DNA of 64,000 nucleotides from an uncultured Lachnospiraceae bacterium (GCA_910585465.1 CAJUEW010000002.1:1-64000), one strand, 5' to 3'. Positions 8,859 to 17,564 are shown, counted from the first letter of the stretch. The notes: generated by a model not told the origin, from the letters alone. Numbers and translations: made by a program.

Positions 8859-8892
8859 AAGGCTGCTGCAGGGAATGCGGCAGTCTTTTTTT
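8859..8892 (+). terminator. Terminator after the FNT gene
   Basis: AAGGCTGC (8859-8866) pairs with GCAGTCTT (8880-8887) with one G-T pair, followed by a run of Ts. Confidence 0.7.
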
Positions 8893-8904
8893 GGGGAAAA
8901 GGAA

Positions 8905-8933
8905 TTGTACAAAACAGAGGTTTGTGGTAAAAT
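8905..8933 (+). promoter_or_regulatory. Promoter of argH
   Basis: TTGTAC, 17 bp, TAAAAT. The resulting leader of about 70 bases carries a 5-bp dyad TGAGT/ACTCA but no recognised ArgR box. Confidence 0.6.
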
Positions 8934-9009
8934 AAGAAATCAATTTACAGAAAGACCTGAGTCTTTGCATTTATTGGAAACTCAAGACAGAAAGAAGGAA
9001 GAATATACT

Positions 9010-10383
9010 ATGGCACAGCTATGGGGAGGACGTTTTACAAAGGAGACGGACCAGCTTGTATACCGTTTTAATTCATCGATCTCATTTGACCAAAAATTTT
9101 ATAAGCAGGATATAACCGGAAGCATGGCGCATGTACGGATGCTGGCGGAGCAGGGGATTCTGACAGAGGAAGAGAGAGAGCAGATTCTGGAAGGGCTTCA
9201 GGGTATTCTTGCAGATGTGGAATCCGGAAAACTGATTATTACAGATGAATATGAGGATATTCACAGCTTTGTGGAAGCCAATTTAACCGACCGGGTGGGA
9301 GCCCCAGGGAAAAAGCTTCATACCGGAAGAAGCCGGAATGACCAGGTAGCTCTGGATATGAGGCTTTATACAAGAGATGAGGTGCAGGAGACAGATGAAC
9401 TTCTGAAAAAGCTTTTAGAGGTGCTGCTTCGGATTATGGAGGAGAATACAGAAACCATTATGCCGGGCTTTACTCATTTGCAGAAGGCCCAGCCCATAAC
9501 TCTGGCGCATCATATAGGAGCGTATTTTGAAATGTTTAAGCGGGATCGTTCCCGTCTGCATGATATTTATGAACGGATGAATTACTGTCCGCTGGGAGCC
9601 GGCGCGCTGGCGGGGACAACCTATCCTCTGGACCGGGAATATACGGCAGAACAGCTCGGATTTTACGGGCCAATGCTAAACAGCATGGATGCAGTATCGG
9701 ACAGAGATTATCTGATTGAATTTTTGTCGGCTATGTCCACTATAATGATGCATCTGAGCCGCTTTTGTGAGGAGATTATTCTCTGGAACAGTAATGAATA
9801 TCAGTTTGTGGAGATTGATGATGCCTACAGCACCGGGAGCTCTATTATGCCCCAGAAGAAGAATCCGGATATTGCGGAGCTGATAAGGGGAAAGACAGGC
9901 CGGGTCTATGGGGCGCTGACTTCTCTTTTAACTACCATGAAAGGAATTCCCCTTGCATATAATAAGGATATGCAGGAGGATAAGGAGCTGGTATTTGATG
10001 CGATAGATACAACGAAGGGCTGTATTTCTTTGTTTACCGGTATGATGGATACGATTGGCTTTTGCAGAGAACGGATGAACAACAGCGCAAGACATGGGTT
10101 TACCAATGCCACGGATGCGGCGGATTATCTGGTGAATCATGGAGTTCCGTTCAGGGATGCCCATGGAATTGTGGGCCGCCTGGTACTGTACTGTATTGAG
10201 AAAAAGATTGCTCTGGATGATATGTCTCTGGAGGAATATAAGGCCGTCAGTCCGGTATTTGAGAAAGATATATACGAGGCTATTTCTTTGGAAAACTGTG
10301 TGAATAAGCGTCTTACCATCGGCGCACCCGGAAAGGAAGCCATGGAGAAGGTGATTGGGATCTACAGGGAATATCTTAAGTAA
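9010..10383 (+). CDS. argH: Argininosuccinate lyase, 457 aa
   Basis: Last step of arginine synthesis: splits argininosuccinate into arginine and fumarate in the cytoplasm. The N-terminus WGGRFTKETD is characteristic, and the fumarase/aspartase superfamily signature GSSIMPQKKNPD lies near residue 276. HTGRSRNDQVALD and TxxQxAQPxT-type segments (FTHLQKAQPITLAHH) complete the active site. An in-frame ATG exists 135 bases upstream, but the start at 9010 matches the family N-terminus, has AGAAGGA upstream, and leaves room for a promoter. argG and other arginine genes are not in the window. Confidence 0.97.
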   Translation: MAQLWGGRFTKETDQLVYRFNSSISFDQKFYKQDITGSMAHVRMLAEQGILTEEEREQILEGLQGILADVESGKLIITDEYEDIHSFVEANLTDRVGAPGKKLHTGRSRNDQVALDMRLYTRDEVQETDELLKKLLEVLLRIMEENTETIMPGFTHLQKAQPITLAHHIGAYFEMFKRDRSRLHDIYERMNYCPLGAGALAGTTYPLDREYTAEQLGFYGPMLNSMDAVSDRDYLIEFLSAMSTIMMHLSRFCEEIILWNSNEYQFVEIDDAYSTGSSIMPQKKNPDIAELIRGKTGRVYGALTSLLTTMKGIPLAYNKDMQEDKELVFDAIDTTKGCISLFTGMMDTIGFCRERMNNSARHGFTNATDAADYLVNHGVPFRDAHGIVGRLVLYCIEKKIALDDMSLEEYKAVSPVFEKDIYEAISLENCVNKRLTIGAPGKEAMEKVIGIYREYLK

Positions 10384-10392
10384 ATTTTAGGG

Positions 10393-10421
10393 TTGCATTT
10401 TGGACAGAAATCCTGTAATAT
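10393..10421 (+). promoter_or_regulatory. Promoter of asd
   Basis: TTGCAT, 17 bp, TAATAT, 74 bp upstream of the chosen asd start. Confidence 0.55.
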
Positions 10422-10494
10422 TTCATAGGAAGGACAAATGTGCGTGCAATACGGACGGACAGAAAATATACATAGTAATGAGGAGAATGAAAAA

Positions 10495-11583
10495 ATGAGT
10501 GAAAAATTAAGAGTAGGTATTCTTGGCGGTACTGGTATGGTAGGTCAGAGATTCATCTCTCTGTTGGAGAATCATCCGTGGTTCCAGGTAGTGACGATTG
10601 CAGCCAGTGCCCGTTCTGCGGGAAAAACCTACGAGGAGGCAGTCGGCGGACGCTGGAAAATGACAACTCCGATGCCGGAGGCAGTGAAGAGTATAATTGT
10701 TATGAATATTAATGAGGTGGAGAAGGTTGCTTCCGGCGTGGATTTTGTATTCAGCGCAGTGGATATGTCCAAGGATGAGATTAAGGCTATTGAGGAAGCA
10801 TACGCAAGGACAGAAACTCCGGTAGTTTCCAATAACAGTGCGCACCGCTGGACTCCGGACGTTCCGATGGTGATTCCGGAAATTAATCCGGAGCATTTTG
10901 AGGTCATCGAGTTTCAGAAAAAGCGTCTTGGGACTGTGAGGGGCTTTATTGCAGTAAAGCCGAACTGTTCGATTCAGAGCTATGCTCCGGCGCTGAGCGC
11001 ATGGAAGGAGTTTGAGCCATATGAAGTAGTGGCAACGACCTATCAGGCAATCTCCGGCGCAGGTAAAACCTTCAAAGAATGGCCGGAGATGGAAGGAAAC
11101 ATTATTCCGTACATCGGCGGGGAGGAAGAAAAGTCCGAACAGGAGCCCCTTCGTATATTGGGACATATTGAGAATGGAATAATTGTGAAGGCAGAGGAGC
11201 CAAGAATCACCTGCCAGTGTATCCGTGTTCCGGTTTTGAACGGACATACGGCTGCCGTATTTGTAAAATTCCGTAAAAAGCCTACAAAGGAAGAGTTAAT
11301 TGATTGTCTGGTAAAATTCCGCGGATTTCCGCAGGAGGCGGATCTGCCAAGCGCGCCCCGGCAGTTTATCCGTTATATGGAAGAGGATAATCGTCCTCAG
11401 GTTCAGATGGATGTGGATTATGAGAATGGTATGGGAATTTCTATCGGAAGGCTCCGCGAAGACAGTATTTTTGACTGGAAATTTGTGGGACTCTCCCATA
11501 ATACTGTGCGCGGTGCGGCGGGAGGTGCAGTACTCTGCGCAGAGACACTGAAGGCAAAGGGATATATTGTGAAAAAACAGTAG
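10495..11583 (+). CDS. asd: Aspartate-semialdehyde dehydrogenase, 362 aa
   Basis: Reduces aspartyl phosphate to aspartate semialdehyde, the branch point for lysine/diaminopimelate, threonine and methionine. The NADPH-binding loop GILGGTGMVGQRF lies at residues 8-20, and the catalytic cysteine sits in KPNCSIQSY near residue 158. Sequence and length resemble the archaeal/fungal-type ASADH subgroup rather than the E. coli type. Start chosen at 10495 because GAGGAG precedes it and the nucleotide-binding strand begins at once; an upstream ATG at 10438 would add 19 unlikely residues. Confidence 0.95.
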   Translation: MSEKLRVGILGGTGMVGQRFISLLENHPWFQVVTIAASARSAGKTYEEAVGGRWKMTTPMPEAVKSIIVMNINEVEKVASGVDFVFSAVDMSKDEIKAIEEAYARTETPVVSNNSAHRWTPDVPMVIPEINPEHFEVIEFQKKRLGTVRGFIAVKPNCSIQSYAPALSAWKEFEPYEVVATTYQAISGAGKTFKEWPEMEGNIIPYIGGEEEKSEQEPLRILGHIENGIIVKAEEPRITCQCIRVPVLNGHTAAVFVKFRKKPTKEELIDCLVKFRGFPQEADLPSAPRQFIRYMEEDNRPQVQMDVDYENGMGISIGRLREDSIFDWKFVGLSHNTVRGAAGGAVLCAETLKAKGYIVKKQ

Positions 11584-11626
11584 GAAGCCGGAAGCAGGCT
11601 TCAGAAATACAGTTGTTAAAAAAATT

Positions 11627-11669
11627 ACTGCCAGATGCGGTTATCTGCATCTGGCAGTATTTCTTTTTT
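11627..11669. terminator. Bidirectional terminator between asd and a chemoreceptor gene
   Basis: Perfect 12-bp stem ACTGCCAGATGC/GCATCTGGCAGT with an 8-base loop. T-rich on the plus side (ATTTCTTTTTT) and A-rich before it, so it serves both convergent genes. Confidence 0.85.
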
Positions 11670-11687
11670 GTTATGAAAGGATGTTGT

Positions 11688-13763
11688 TTATGTATACTGG
11701 CGCTCCAGCTTGAAGATGGAAACCTGATGCTGCATATTGGAAGCCAGACGGGACAGCTCCTGACCGGAGGCGGCGCTTTCCTCGGAGGTGGCGGAATTTG
11801 TCTGCACCACACTGGAAATCTGATCCACAGCCTTGGAAATATTTTTTACTTTTTCTGCCTGACTCTGATAGCCGGTGGAAATCTGATTGATCACTGAGAT
11901 TACCTGATCGGCCTGTGAGGCGGCGCCGGAAAGGGATTCGGCTGTTTTTCCGGCCAGCGAGGAGCCGCGTTTTACTGCATGTATAGAGGCTTCGATAAGC
12001 TCTGTCGTAGTATTGGCAGCCTCACTGCTTTTTGCCGCCAGATTCCGTACCTCGTCCGCGACGACAGAGAAGCCCTTTCCGGCGGAACCTGCCCGGGAAG
12101 CCTCCACGGCTGCATTCAGCGCCAGAATATCTGTCTGGAAGGCAATATCCTCAATGGTCTTGATGATTTTTCCGATTTCCACCGAATGCATGGAAATATC
12201 CTCCATAGCACGCAGCAGATTCTGCATCTCGTCATTACTGTGGGTGAGATCGTTTCCGATGGCGATAATCTGCTGGCGGGCTTTTACAGCTGTTTCTGCA
12301 CCGGAGGATGCTTCCGAAGATACCTCCTGGATTTCTGCTGAAATTTCCTCCAGGGTGCTGGCCTGCTCGGTAGCGCCCTGGGCCACGGACTGAGCCGCGC
12401 TGGCCACCTGTCCGGCACTGTCAGCCACCTGTCCGGCGGAACTGGAGATGGCAGCCAGCGTGAGGGACAATGTTTTCTGAATTCCGAGCATGGCGTCCTT
12501 CAGCTTGGCAAAATCACCTACATATTCCTGCTTCATCTCAAAGACAAGATTGCCCTTGCCCATATCCGTCAGAATAGCGGACATTTCATCAATATAAAGA
12601 ATGTACGTCTTAAGCCGCTTCACCAGCTGCTGAATGCCGCCGGCCAGCTGACCTACCTCATCTTTGGAACGGACATCCAGCTGTACGTCCAAATCTCCGT
12701 CAGCCAGTGCGCCGACTACTTTGGTCATATTACGGATGGGCTTGAGCATCTGAGATACGACTTTGACGCATATGGCAGCCAGTATAAGCGTACAGAGTAT
12801 GAAAATAATCATAATCATGGAAGAGATCTCTTTTACAATAGACTCATATTCGGAAACCGGAATAACGCCAAGCAGTTTCCATCCGGTATCATTTAATGTC
12901 ATAATATTGCCGAAAAAGCCGTTTCCGTCTCTTGTGTACTGAGTGCTTAATTCCCGGTTTTCTTTAATGGCACTGAGCATTTCCTGGGAATAGCCCGCTT
13001 CATCCACATGCTTTCCGATAACATCGGAGGACTGATGATAAAGGATTCTGTCGTCGGAATCGTACAGCGTAATAAAGCCTGTTTCGCCGAGCGTAATCTG
13101 ACTGACAGTCTCAATCAGGGGAGTCAGCCGGATATCCAGAATCAGGATGCCGATGACAGACTGTTTATCTGCCGCATAAACAGGGGCGCTGACAGTCACA
13201 ATAGTATTTCCTGTGCTGACATCCTCGTAGGCAGCAGTGATGCTTGCAGCTTTTTTCTCTGTAACCAGTTTATAATATGGCCGTGTGGTAATATCCCATC
13301 CGGGCTCGGTAATGTAGTAATCGGACTGGAGAACCTGACTGGTGCCGATGCTGCCGATGCATACAGCCTGAAGCGTTTCGGAATTATCGGCCTGAACATT
13401 CTGCAGGATAGATATAAGCTCCCTGTAATAAGGGGACTGGTCAAAGCGTTCTCTGTTGGACTCTATTTCACGGACGGCTTCTTGTACAACAGGAATAGAA
13501 GCTGTGGTTTCTGCAATGGAGAAATATTTTTGAAAGAACAGGTCTGTTGTCTGGGTTGCGGAATAGGTCTGGCTGTGAAGGCTTTTCTGCTGAAGCTCGC
13601 TAAGCACCTGGCTGATCCGGCTGTCCAGAATCAGGCTGGTCGCTGTCAGAATAATGAACAGCGGGAGCAGGATGCCGATCAGAAATTTTGTCATAATGCT
13701 CCGGCGGGAGCCACGGGCCTGTTTTGATGTGTTCTTTTTTTCGTTTTGTGTTTTTGCTAACAT
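11688..13763 (-). CDS. Methyl-accepting chemotaxis protein, dCache type, 691 aa
   Basis: Transmembrane chemoreceptor. Membrane segment 1 is at about 25-45 (FLIGILLPLFIILTATSLIL), followed by an extracellular double-Cache ligand domain to about residue 315, membrane segment 2 (MIMIIFILCTLILAAICVKV), a HAMP domain opening LKPIRNMTKVV, and a long signalling coiled coil whose tip reads AFQTDILALNAAVEASRAG. Cache receptors typically bind small metabolites such as amino acids, but the ligand here is unknown. A good AAGGAGG site precedes the start. No che or flagellar gene is nearby. Confidence 0.95.
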   Translation of the reverse strand: MLAKTQNEKKNTSKQARGSRRSIMTKFLIGILLPLFIILTATSLILDSRISQVLSELQQKSLHSQTYSATQTTDLFFQKYFSIAETTASIPVVQEAVREIESNRERFDQSPYYRELISILQNVQADNSETLQAVCIGSIGTSQVLQSDYYITEPGWDITTRPYYKLVTEKKAASITAAYEDVSTGNTIVTVSAPVYAADKQSVIGILILDIRLTPLIETVSQITLGETGFITLYDSDDRILYHQSSDVIGKHVDEAGYSQEMLSAIKENRELSTQYTRDGNGFFGNIMTLNDTGWKLLGVIPVSEYESIVKEISSMIMIIFILCTLILAAICVKVVSQMLKPIRNMTKVVGALADGDLDVQLDVRSKDEVGQLAGGIQQLVKRLKTYILYIDEMSAILTDMGKGNLVFEMKQEYVGDFAKLKDAMLGIQKTLSLTLAAISSSAGQVADSAGQVASAAQSVAQGATEQASTLEEISAEIQEVSSEASSGAETAVKARQQIIAIGNDLTHSNDEMQNLLRAMEDISMHSVEIGKIIKTIEDIAFQTDILALNAAVEASRAGSAGKGFSVVADEVRNLAAKSSEAANTTTELIEASIHAVKRGSSLAGKTAESLSGAASQADQVISVINQISTGYQSQAEKVKNISKAVDQISSVVQTNSATSEESAASGQELSRLASNMQHQVSIFKLERQYT

Positions 13764-14101
13764 TTAAAATACCTCCTTCCAAAGAAACAAGCATGCTCCG
13801 CAGGGCATTTCGGCATAGAAGCCCTGATCGGCAAGTGTTAGCCGCACCACTGAAAGAGGATCCTGGATTCAGGCTGATAGATTAAGAGAATGTAATGCAG
13901 GAAGTCAGGCAGCAGATGAAATGATATAATATTAAGTCTGTAACATTTTTTATTATAGAAATAACAGGCTGACACTGTACTGGAAGTGGAAGAGCAAAAT
14001 ACAGCACATAAAGCCGCTGCCAAGCAGAACCACCGGAAATACTTATATGTTCTTTGATTTAATATTATCAGTCTTTTAGCTGTTTGTAAATAAAAAAACA
14101 G
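13764..14101. other. Intergenic region between divergent chemoreceptor and efp genes
   Basis: Gene-free. In the minus-strand leader of the chemoreceptor two tandem hairpins are seen: CAGGGC/GCCCTG (13801-13826) and CGGC/GCCG (13829-13844), ending about 25 bases before the ribosome site. I compared them by eye with c-di-GMP riboswitch consensus and found no match. The rest is AT-rich; the one open frame here (13838-14137, minus) has no ribosome site and no family. Confidence 0.4.
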
Positions 14102-14130
14102 TTGAAATAATAAGCGTTCTATTATAGAAT
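14102..14130 (+). promoter_or_regulatory. Promoter of efp
   Basis: TTGAAA, 17 bp, TAGAAT. The leader contains a short GGGGA/TCCCC hairpin at about 14143-14160. Confidence 0.7.
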
Positions 14131-14184
14131 AGTACAAAGTATGGGGATCGCGTATTCCCCCGTAACATAAGGAGGAAAATCACA

Positions 14185-14742
14185 ATGATTTCAGCAGGAG
14201 ATTTCAGAAACGGCGTTACTTTAGAGATTGAGGGCAACGTATATCAGATTTTAGAGTTCCAGCATGTAAAACCCGGAAAGGGTGCGGCTTTTGTAAGGAC
14301 AAAGCTGAAAAATATTATCAACGGCGGTGTGGTTGAGAAGACATTCCGTCCCACTGAAAAATTCCCGGCAGCACGTATTGACCGCGTGGATATGCAGTAT
14401 CTTTACAGCGACGGAGATTTATTCCATTTTATGAATGTGGAGACTTATGATCAGATTGCGCTGAACAGCGATGATGTGGGAGATGCCCTGAAGTTTGTTA
14501 AGGAGAATGAGATGGTTAAGATCTGTTCCCACAACGGAAATGTGTTCGCGGTAGAGGCGCCTCTGTTCGTGGAGCTTGAGATTACGGATACGGAACCAGG
14601 CTTTAAAGGCGATACTGCTACCGGAGCAACCAAGCCGGCAACCGTGGAAACAGGAGCAGTTGTTTACGTGCCGTTGTTTGTGGAGCAGGGGAACAAGATT
14701 AAGATTGACACCCGGACAGGAGAATATCTGTCCCGCGTTTAG
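14185..14742 (+). CDS. efp: Translation elongation factor P, 185 aa
   Basis: Relieves ribosome stalling at polyproline stretches. The N-terminal KOW-like domain carries the loop HVKPGKGAAFVRTKLKN near residue 30, whose tip lysine is the usual modification site. Two OB domains follow, ending in the conserved TGEYLSRV. No EpmA/EpmB modification genes are in the window. AAGGAGG precedes ATG 14185, and a strong terminator follows the gene. Confidence 0.98.
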   Translation: MISAGDFRNGVTLEIEGNVYQILEFQHVKPGKGAAFVRTKLKNIINGGVVEKTFRPTEKFPAARIDRVDMQYLYSDGDLFHFMNVETYDQIALNSDDVGDALKFVKENEMVKICSHNGNVFAVEAPLFVELEITDTEPGFKGDTATGATKPATVETGAVVYVPLFVEQGNKIKIDTRTGEYLSRV

Positions 14743-14771
14743 TCTGCTTTTTCGCTGATATGAATGGAAGG

Positions 14772-14796
14772 GCCCGGAGAAATCCGGGCTTTTTTT
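14772..14796 (+). terminator. Terminator after efp
   Basis: GCCCGGA-GAAA-TCCGGGC, a perfect 7-bp stem with a GAAA loop, followed by seven Ts. Confidence 0.95.
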
Positions 14797-14805
14797 CGTT
14801 TTTTA

Positions 14806-14834
14806 TTGCTAAAATCAGAAAAATCCTGTATGAT
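14806..14834 (+). promoter_or_regulatory. Promoter of the DUF5688 gene
   Basis: TTGCTA, 17 bp, TATGAT, immediately after the efp terminator. Confidence 0.65.
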
Positions 14835-14916
14835 AAAAAAGAGATATAAAATATTCCTGTGCATTTCGCATACCAATTCCCCTTTTTATTCAATTAGAGA
14901 AACAGAAAGGAAAAAT

Positions 14917-15780
14917 ATGTTATATGAGAAGTTTTTAGATCTGCTTGAAGAAGCTGTATGCAGAAGACTTAAGAGGCAGGAAAAGGTCCGCAGAGTTCAG
15001 ATACTGAAAAACAACGGAGTAAAGCTGGACGGTTTTTCTTATCAGACGGAGGGACACCAGGAACAGCCCACTGTCTATGTAAATGACTACTATCATAAAG
15101 ATATGGCAATGGAGGAGTTAGAGCAGCTCTCGGAGCTGGTTGTGAGTATACAAAGAGAAAGTATGCTTCGTTCCGAAAATAATTTTTCCCAGGTACTGGA
15201 TTATTCTAAAATGAAAGTACAGATTTTTTATAAGCTGATCTCCAGAAAGAAAAATGAGGAGCTTCTTGAGCGGGTTCCGTGGCTCCCATGGCTGGATCTG
15301 GCTCTTGTGTTCTATCTGCGTATTCCGGAACATATCATAGGAAGTGCTACTGCCCTGATACATACAAGCCATATGGAATATTGGGGGATTACTTTGGGGG
15401 AGCTGTACAGGACAGCCTCCGAAAATATGAAGAGACTGCCGGTTATGCTTAAGCCTATGGAAGATTTTCTGGATGGATATGATATGGAAGCTTTCAGCAG
15501 CGGCATGTACGTTCTGAGCACGGAGAAAAAGGAGTATGGGGCAGCGGTGATCATATCCCCTGAAATACAGGGAGTCTGTTATAAGACATTCGGGGAGGAT
15601 TACTATATACTTCCAAGCAGCGTGCATGAACTGATACTTCTTCCTAAAAGCCTGGCTGCGGGACGGGAGGAACTGGAAAGGCTTGTACAGGAGGTCAACG
15701 CTTCCTGTGTAAGTGAAGAAGATTACCTGAGCAGCCGTGTTTATTGCTACTCGTCAGCTATTGGACAGGTGAAAATATAA
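14917..15780 (+). CDS. DUF5688 family protein, 287 aa
   Basis: Resembles DUF5688 proteins, common in Lachnospiraceae, of unknown function. The opening YEKFLDLLEEAVCRRL and the segment VQILKNNGVKLDGFSYQ are the recognisable family part; ILLPKS near the C-terminus resembles the segment that in this family precedes a judged-by-others response region. No membrane segment or signal peptide is present and the protein is probably cytoplasmic. ATG 14917 is chosen because GAAAGGAA precedes it and the upstream extension (from 14764) lies over the efp terminator and the promoter. It is monocistronic. Confidence 0.8.
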   Translation: MLYEKFLDLLEEAVCRRLKRQEKVRRVQILKNNGVKLDGFSYQTEGHQEQPTVYVNDYYHKDMAMEELEQLSELVVSIQRESMLRSENNFSQVLDYSKMKVQIFYKLISRKKNEELLERVPWLPWLDLALVFYLRIPEHIIGSATALIHTSHMEYWGITLGELYRTASENMKRLPVMLKPMEDFLDGYDMEAFSSGMYVLSTEKKEYGAAVIISPEIQGVCYKTFGEDYYILPSSVHELILLPKSLAAGREELERLVQEVNASCVSEEDYLSSRVYCYSSAIGQVKI

Positions 15781-15818
15781 AAAAAAGATAAATATTACGA
15801 AAATATTACAAAAAACAT

Positions 15819-15847
15819 TTGCTTATTTCCTCAACTTGGTGTATGAT
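15819..15847 (+). promoter_or_regulatory. Promoter of tRNA-Arg, overlapped by an 8-bp dyad
   Basis: TTGCTT, 17 bp, TATGAT, 20 bp before the mature tRNA. An inverted repeat CCTCAACT (15829-15836)/AGTTGAGG (15848-15855) brackets the -10 hexamer exactly, in the place of an operator. Confidence 0.7.
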
Positions 15848-15866
15848 AGTTGAGGTAATAAGCCAC

Positions 15867-15940
15867 GCACCTGTAGCTCAGCTGGATAGAGCACGGGCCT
15901 CCGACGCCCGGTGTCGCAAGTTCGAATCTTGTCAGGTGCA
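15867..15940 (+). tRNA. tRNA-Arg (anticodon CCG)
   Basis: Acceptor GCACCTG/CAGGTGC, D-arm with TAGCTCAGCTGGATAGAGC, anticodon stem CGGGC/GCCCG around loop CTCCGAC, T-arm with GTTCGAATC. The anticodon CCG reads CGG. CCA is not encoded; a T-run follows but no separate hairpin. Confidence 0.97.
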
Positions 15941-15973
15941 TTTTTTATATTCAAAAATAAAGGAGGAGTACAT

Positions 15974-17026
15974 ATGGAACAAAACAGACAGAATAAACAA
16001 AATGAGATGGAGGGAATTTTAATAAGAAATAAAATATATATTGCAGTTATTGTAGTTTTGCTGATTGTAAATGTTGGATTGGCATATACTCTGTTCAATG
16101 AAAAGACGAAGGATCCCCAGAAGAATCTGGCGCAGTCAGAGAATGATCTGGAAAACAATACACAGGAAGCCCCGGAGGAACCAGTTCCGGAACCGGAAAA
16201 CAATCTGGAGGAGAACACTCATGCTTCCATCGATAAGCTGGTCGAAAAGTATTGCGAATATATTGCCAGCGGGGATGTGGAAGCCCTGGAGGGAATTGTG
16301 GATGTGCTGTCTGATGAAGAGAAGGAAAAGATTCAGAACAGGGCGGCATTTATTGATTCCTTTGAAAATGTATCCTGCTATACGAAGAATGGTCCCATAG
16401 AGGATTCTTATATTGTTTTTGTATGTTATGATATGAAGCTTATTAATATTGAAACCAGTGCTCCGGATATTATTTGTCTGTATGTAGGACCAAAGGGCGA
16501 TGACGGACGGCGTATCCACTATGGCAGTATTGACGCAAGTATGCAGGAATACGTGGCAGAGCTGGAACAGGATCCGGAAGTACAGGCATTGTATGATGAT
16601 GTAAGCACACGTTATCAGGAGGCTCAGGAAAAGGACGAGACGCTGGCCGCTTTTATTCAGAAAATCAGCGGGCAGGTAGCGGAGCAGCCTGAAGAAAACT
16701 CCGAAGAAACCGCAGAAGAGAATCCCGAAGAGACCTCAGAGGAGCCTTCTGAAGAAACTGCAGAAAGAGGAGAAGGCTCTGAGTCAGAGGAGACGGCAGA
16801 GCAGCCTGAGGAAACAGAAGGAGAAAGTCAGGCAACTGCTCAAAATCGGGAGACACATGTAACAGATAGTGTTAATGTACGTTCAGAAGCGACCACGGAA
16901 TCTGAACGTCTGGATCTGGCCTATAAAGGGGATCCCATTACCCAGATTGAGTCCTATGATAACGGCTGGAGTAAGGTTGTATATAAAGGCAAGACCGGTT
17001 ATGTAAAGACAGAGTTTTTGGAGTAA
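15974..17026 (+). CDS. Membrane-anchored SH3-domain protein, 350 aa
   Basis: Short basic N-terminus, one membrane segment at about 20-41 (IYIAVIVVLLIVNVGLAYTL), an extracellular domain of about 130 residues with no recognised family, then about 70 residues of Glu/Pro/Ser/Thr repeats (EETSEEPSEETAE type), and a bacterial SH3 domain at the C-terminus (DSVNVRSEATTES...GKTGYVKTEFLE). Such SH3 domains commonly bind cell wall, so the protein probably spans from membrane to peptidoglycan. The ATG at 15974 follows AAGGAGGAG; it lies only 33 bases after tRNA-Arg with no terminator hairpin between, so the tRNA promoter probably drives both. Confidence 0.88.
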   Translation: MEQNRQNKQNEMEGILIRNKIYIAVIVVLLIVNVGLAYTLFNEKTKDPQKNLAQSENDLENNTQEAPEEPVPEPENNLEENTHASIDKLVEKYCEYIASGDVEALEGIVDVLSDEEKEKIQNRAAFIDSFENVSCYTKNGPIEDSYIVFVCYDMKLINIETSAPDIICLYVGPKGDDGRRIHYGSIDASMQEYVAELEQDPEVQALYDDVSTRYQEAQEKDETLAAFIQKISGQVAEQPEENSEETAEENPEETSEEPSEETAERGEGSESEETAEQPEETEGESQATAQNRETHVTDSVNVRSEATTESERLDLAYKGDPITQIESYDNGWSKVVYKGKTGYVKTEFLE

Positions 17027-17077
17027 TCCGGACTGCGGCAGATACAGAATACAGGTTATTATTGACAGAATAATTAT

Positions 17078-17126
17078 AAAAAAGCTCCATACCCTAGTAA
17101 AAGCTACGAGGGAAAGGAGTTTTTTT
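17078..17126 (+). promoter_or_regulatory. Terminator-like hairpin containing the ribosome site of the next gene
   Basis: AAAAAAGCTCC (17078-17088) can pair with GGAGTTTTTTT (17116-17126), with inner pairings CCC/GGG and TAG/CTA. The GGAG of the 3' arm is the ribosome site, and the seven-T tract runs directly into the ATG at 17127. The structure could stop transcription and also hide the ribosome site. Confidence 0.5.
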
Positions 17127-17564
17127 ATGATTTCAGATGCAGACAGAGCGGTATTGGGTGAGAGCTACCGGAACACCCGTATGGGACGGGAAGCCATCAA
17201 TGTGATTATCAGCAAAGTGGAGGATGATGAGCTTGCGCTGGATTTGAACCGTCAGGCATGTAAATTTGTGCAGCTTGAGGAAAAGATTCAGAAAGAATTT
17301 CAGAAGGCGGAAGAAAAAGCACCGGAGGAAAGCTTTATGAACCGGACAAGACTCTGGAGCGGAATACAGATGAATACGCTTCTGAATGCAAGTACGGAGC
17401 ATCTGGCAGATATGATGATTCAGGGAAATACGAAAGGGATCACAGATCTGATGAAGGTTGTGAAGGCAAACAAAGGAGTTCAGAAGGAATATTATGAGAT
17501 GGCTCAGGAATTGATGGATTTTGAAGAAAAAAATATTGAAAAGCTGAAAGCATATCTGAGATAG
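17127..17564 (+). CDS. Small helical hypothetical protein, 145 aa
   Basis: Not assigned to a named family. Predicted almost wholly alpha-helical, with four amphipathic stretches suggesting a ferritin-like or four-helix bundle; one conserved-looking core is STEHLADMMIQGNTKGITDLM. There is no signal peptide, membrane segment or metal-binding Glu/His pattern clear enough to call a ferritin. AAAGGAG directly before the T-run and ATG supports translation. It follows the SH3 gene by 100 bp. Proteins of this look occur in other Lachnospiraceae by my recollection, so I take it as a real conserved gene of unknown role. Confidence 0.75.
   Translation: MISDADRAVLGESYRNTRMGREAINVIISKVEDDELALDLNRQACKFVQLEEKIQKEFQKAEEKAPEESFMNRTRLWSGIQMNTLLNASTEHLADMMIQGNTKGITDLMKVVKANKGVQKEYYEMAQELMDFEEKNIEKLKAYLR

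Noticed and set aside
8950..8990. Arginine repressor box in the argH leader
   Set aside because: The TGCATTTATTG stretch matches the consensus too loosely to call.
13780..13950. c-di-GMP riboswitch before the chemoreceptor
   Set aside because: The conserved core pieces of the GEMM class were not found on the minus strand.
13838..14137. 99-codon minus-strand frame in the gap before efp
   Set aside because: No ribosome site; it runs through the efp promoter; composition is aromatic and leucine-rich as expected of AT-rich noise.
16680..16850. Glu/Pro-rich repeats in the SH3 protein as a possible frameshift or insertion
   Set aside because: The frame is continuous into a good SH3 domain; such linkers are normal for wall-spanning proteins.
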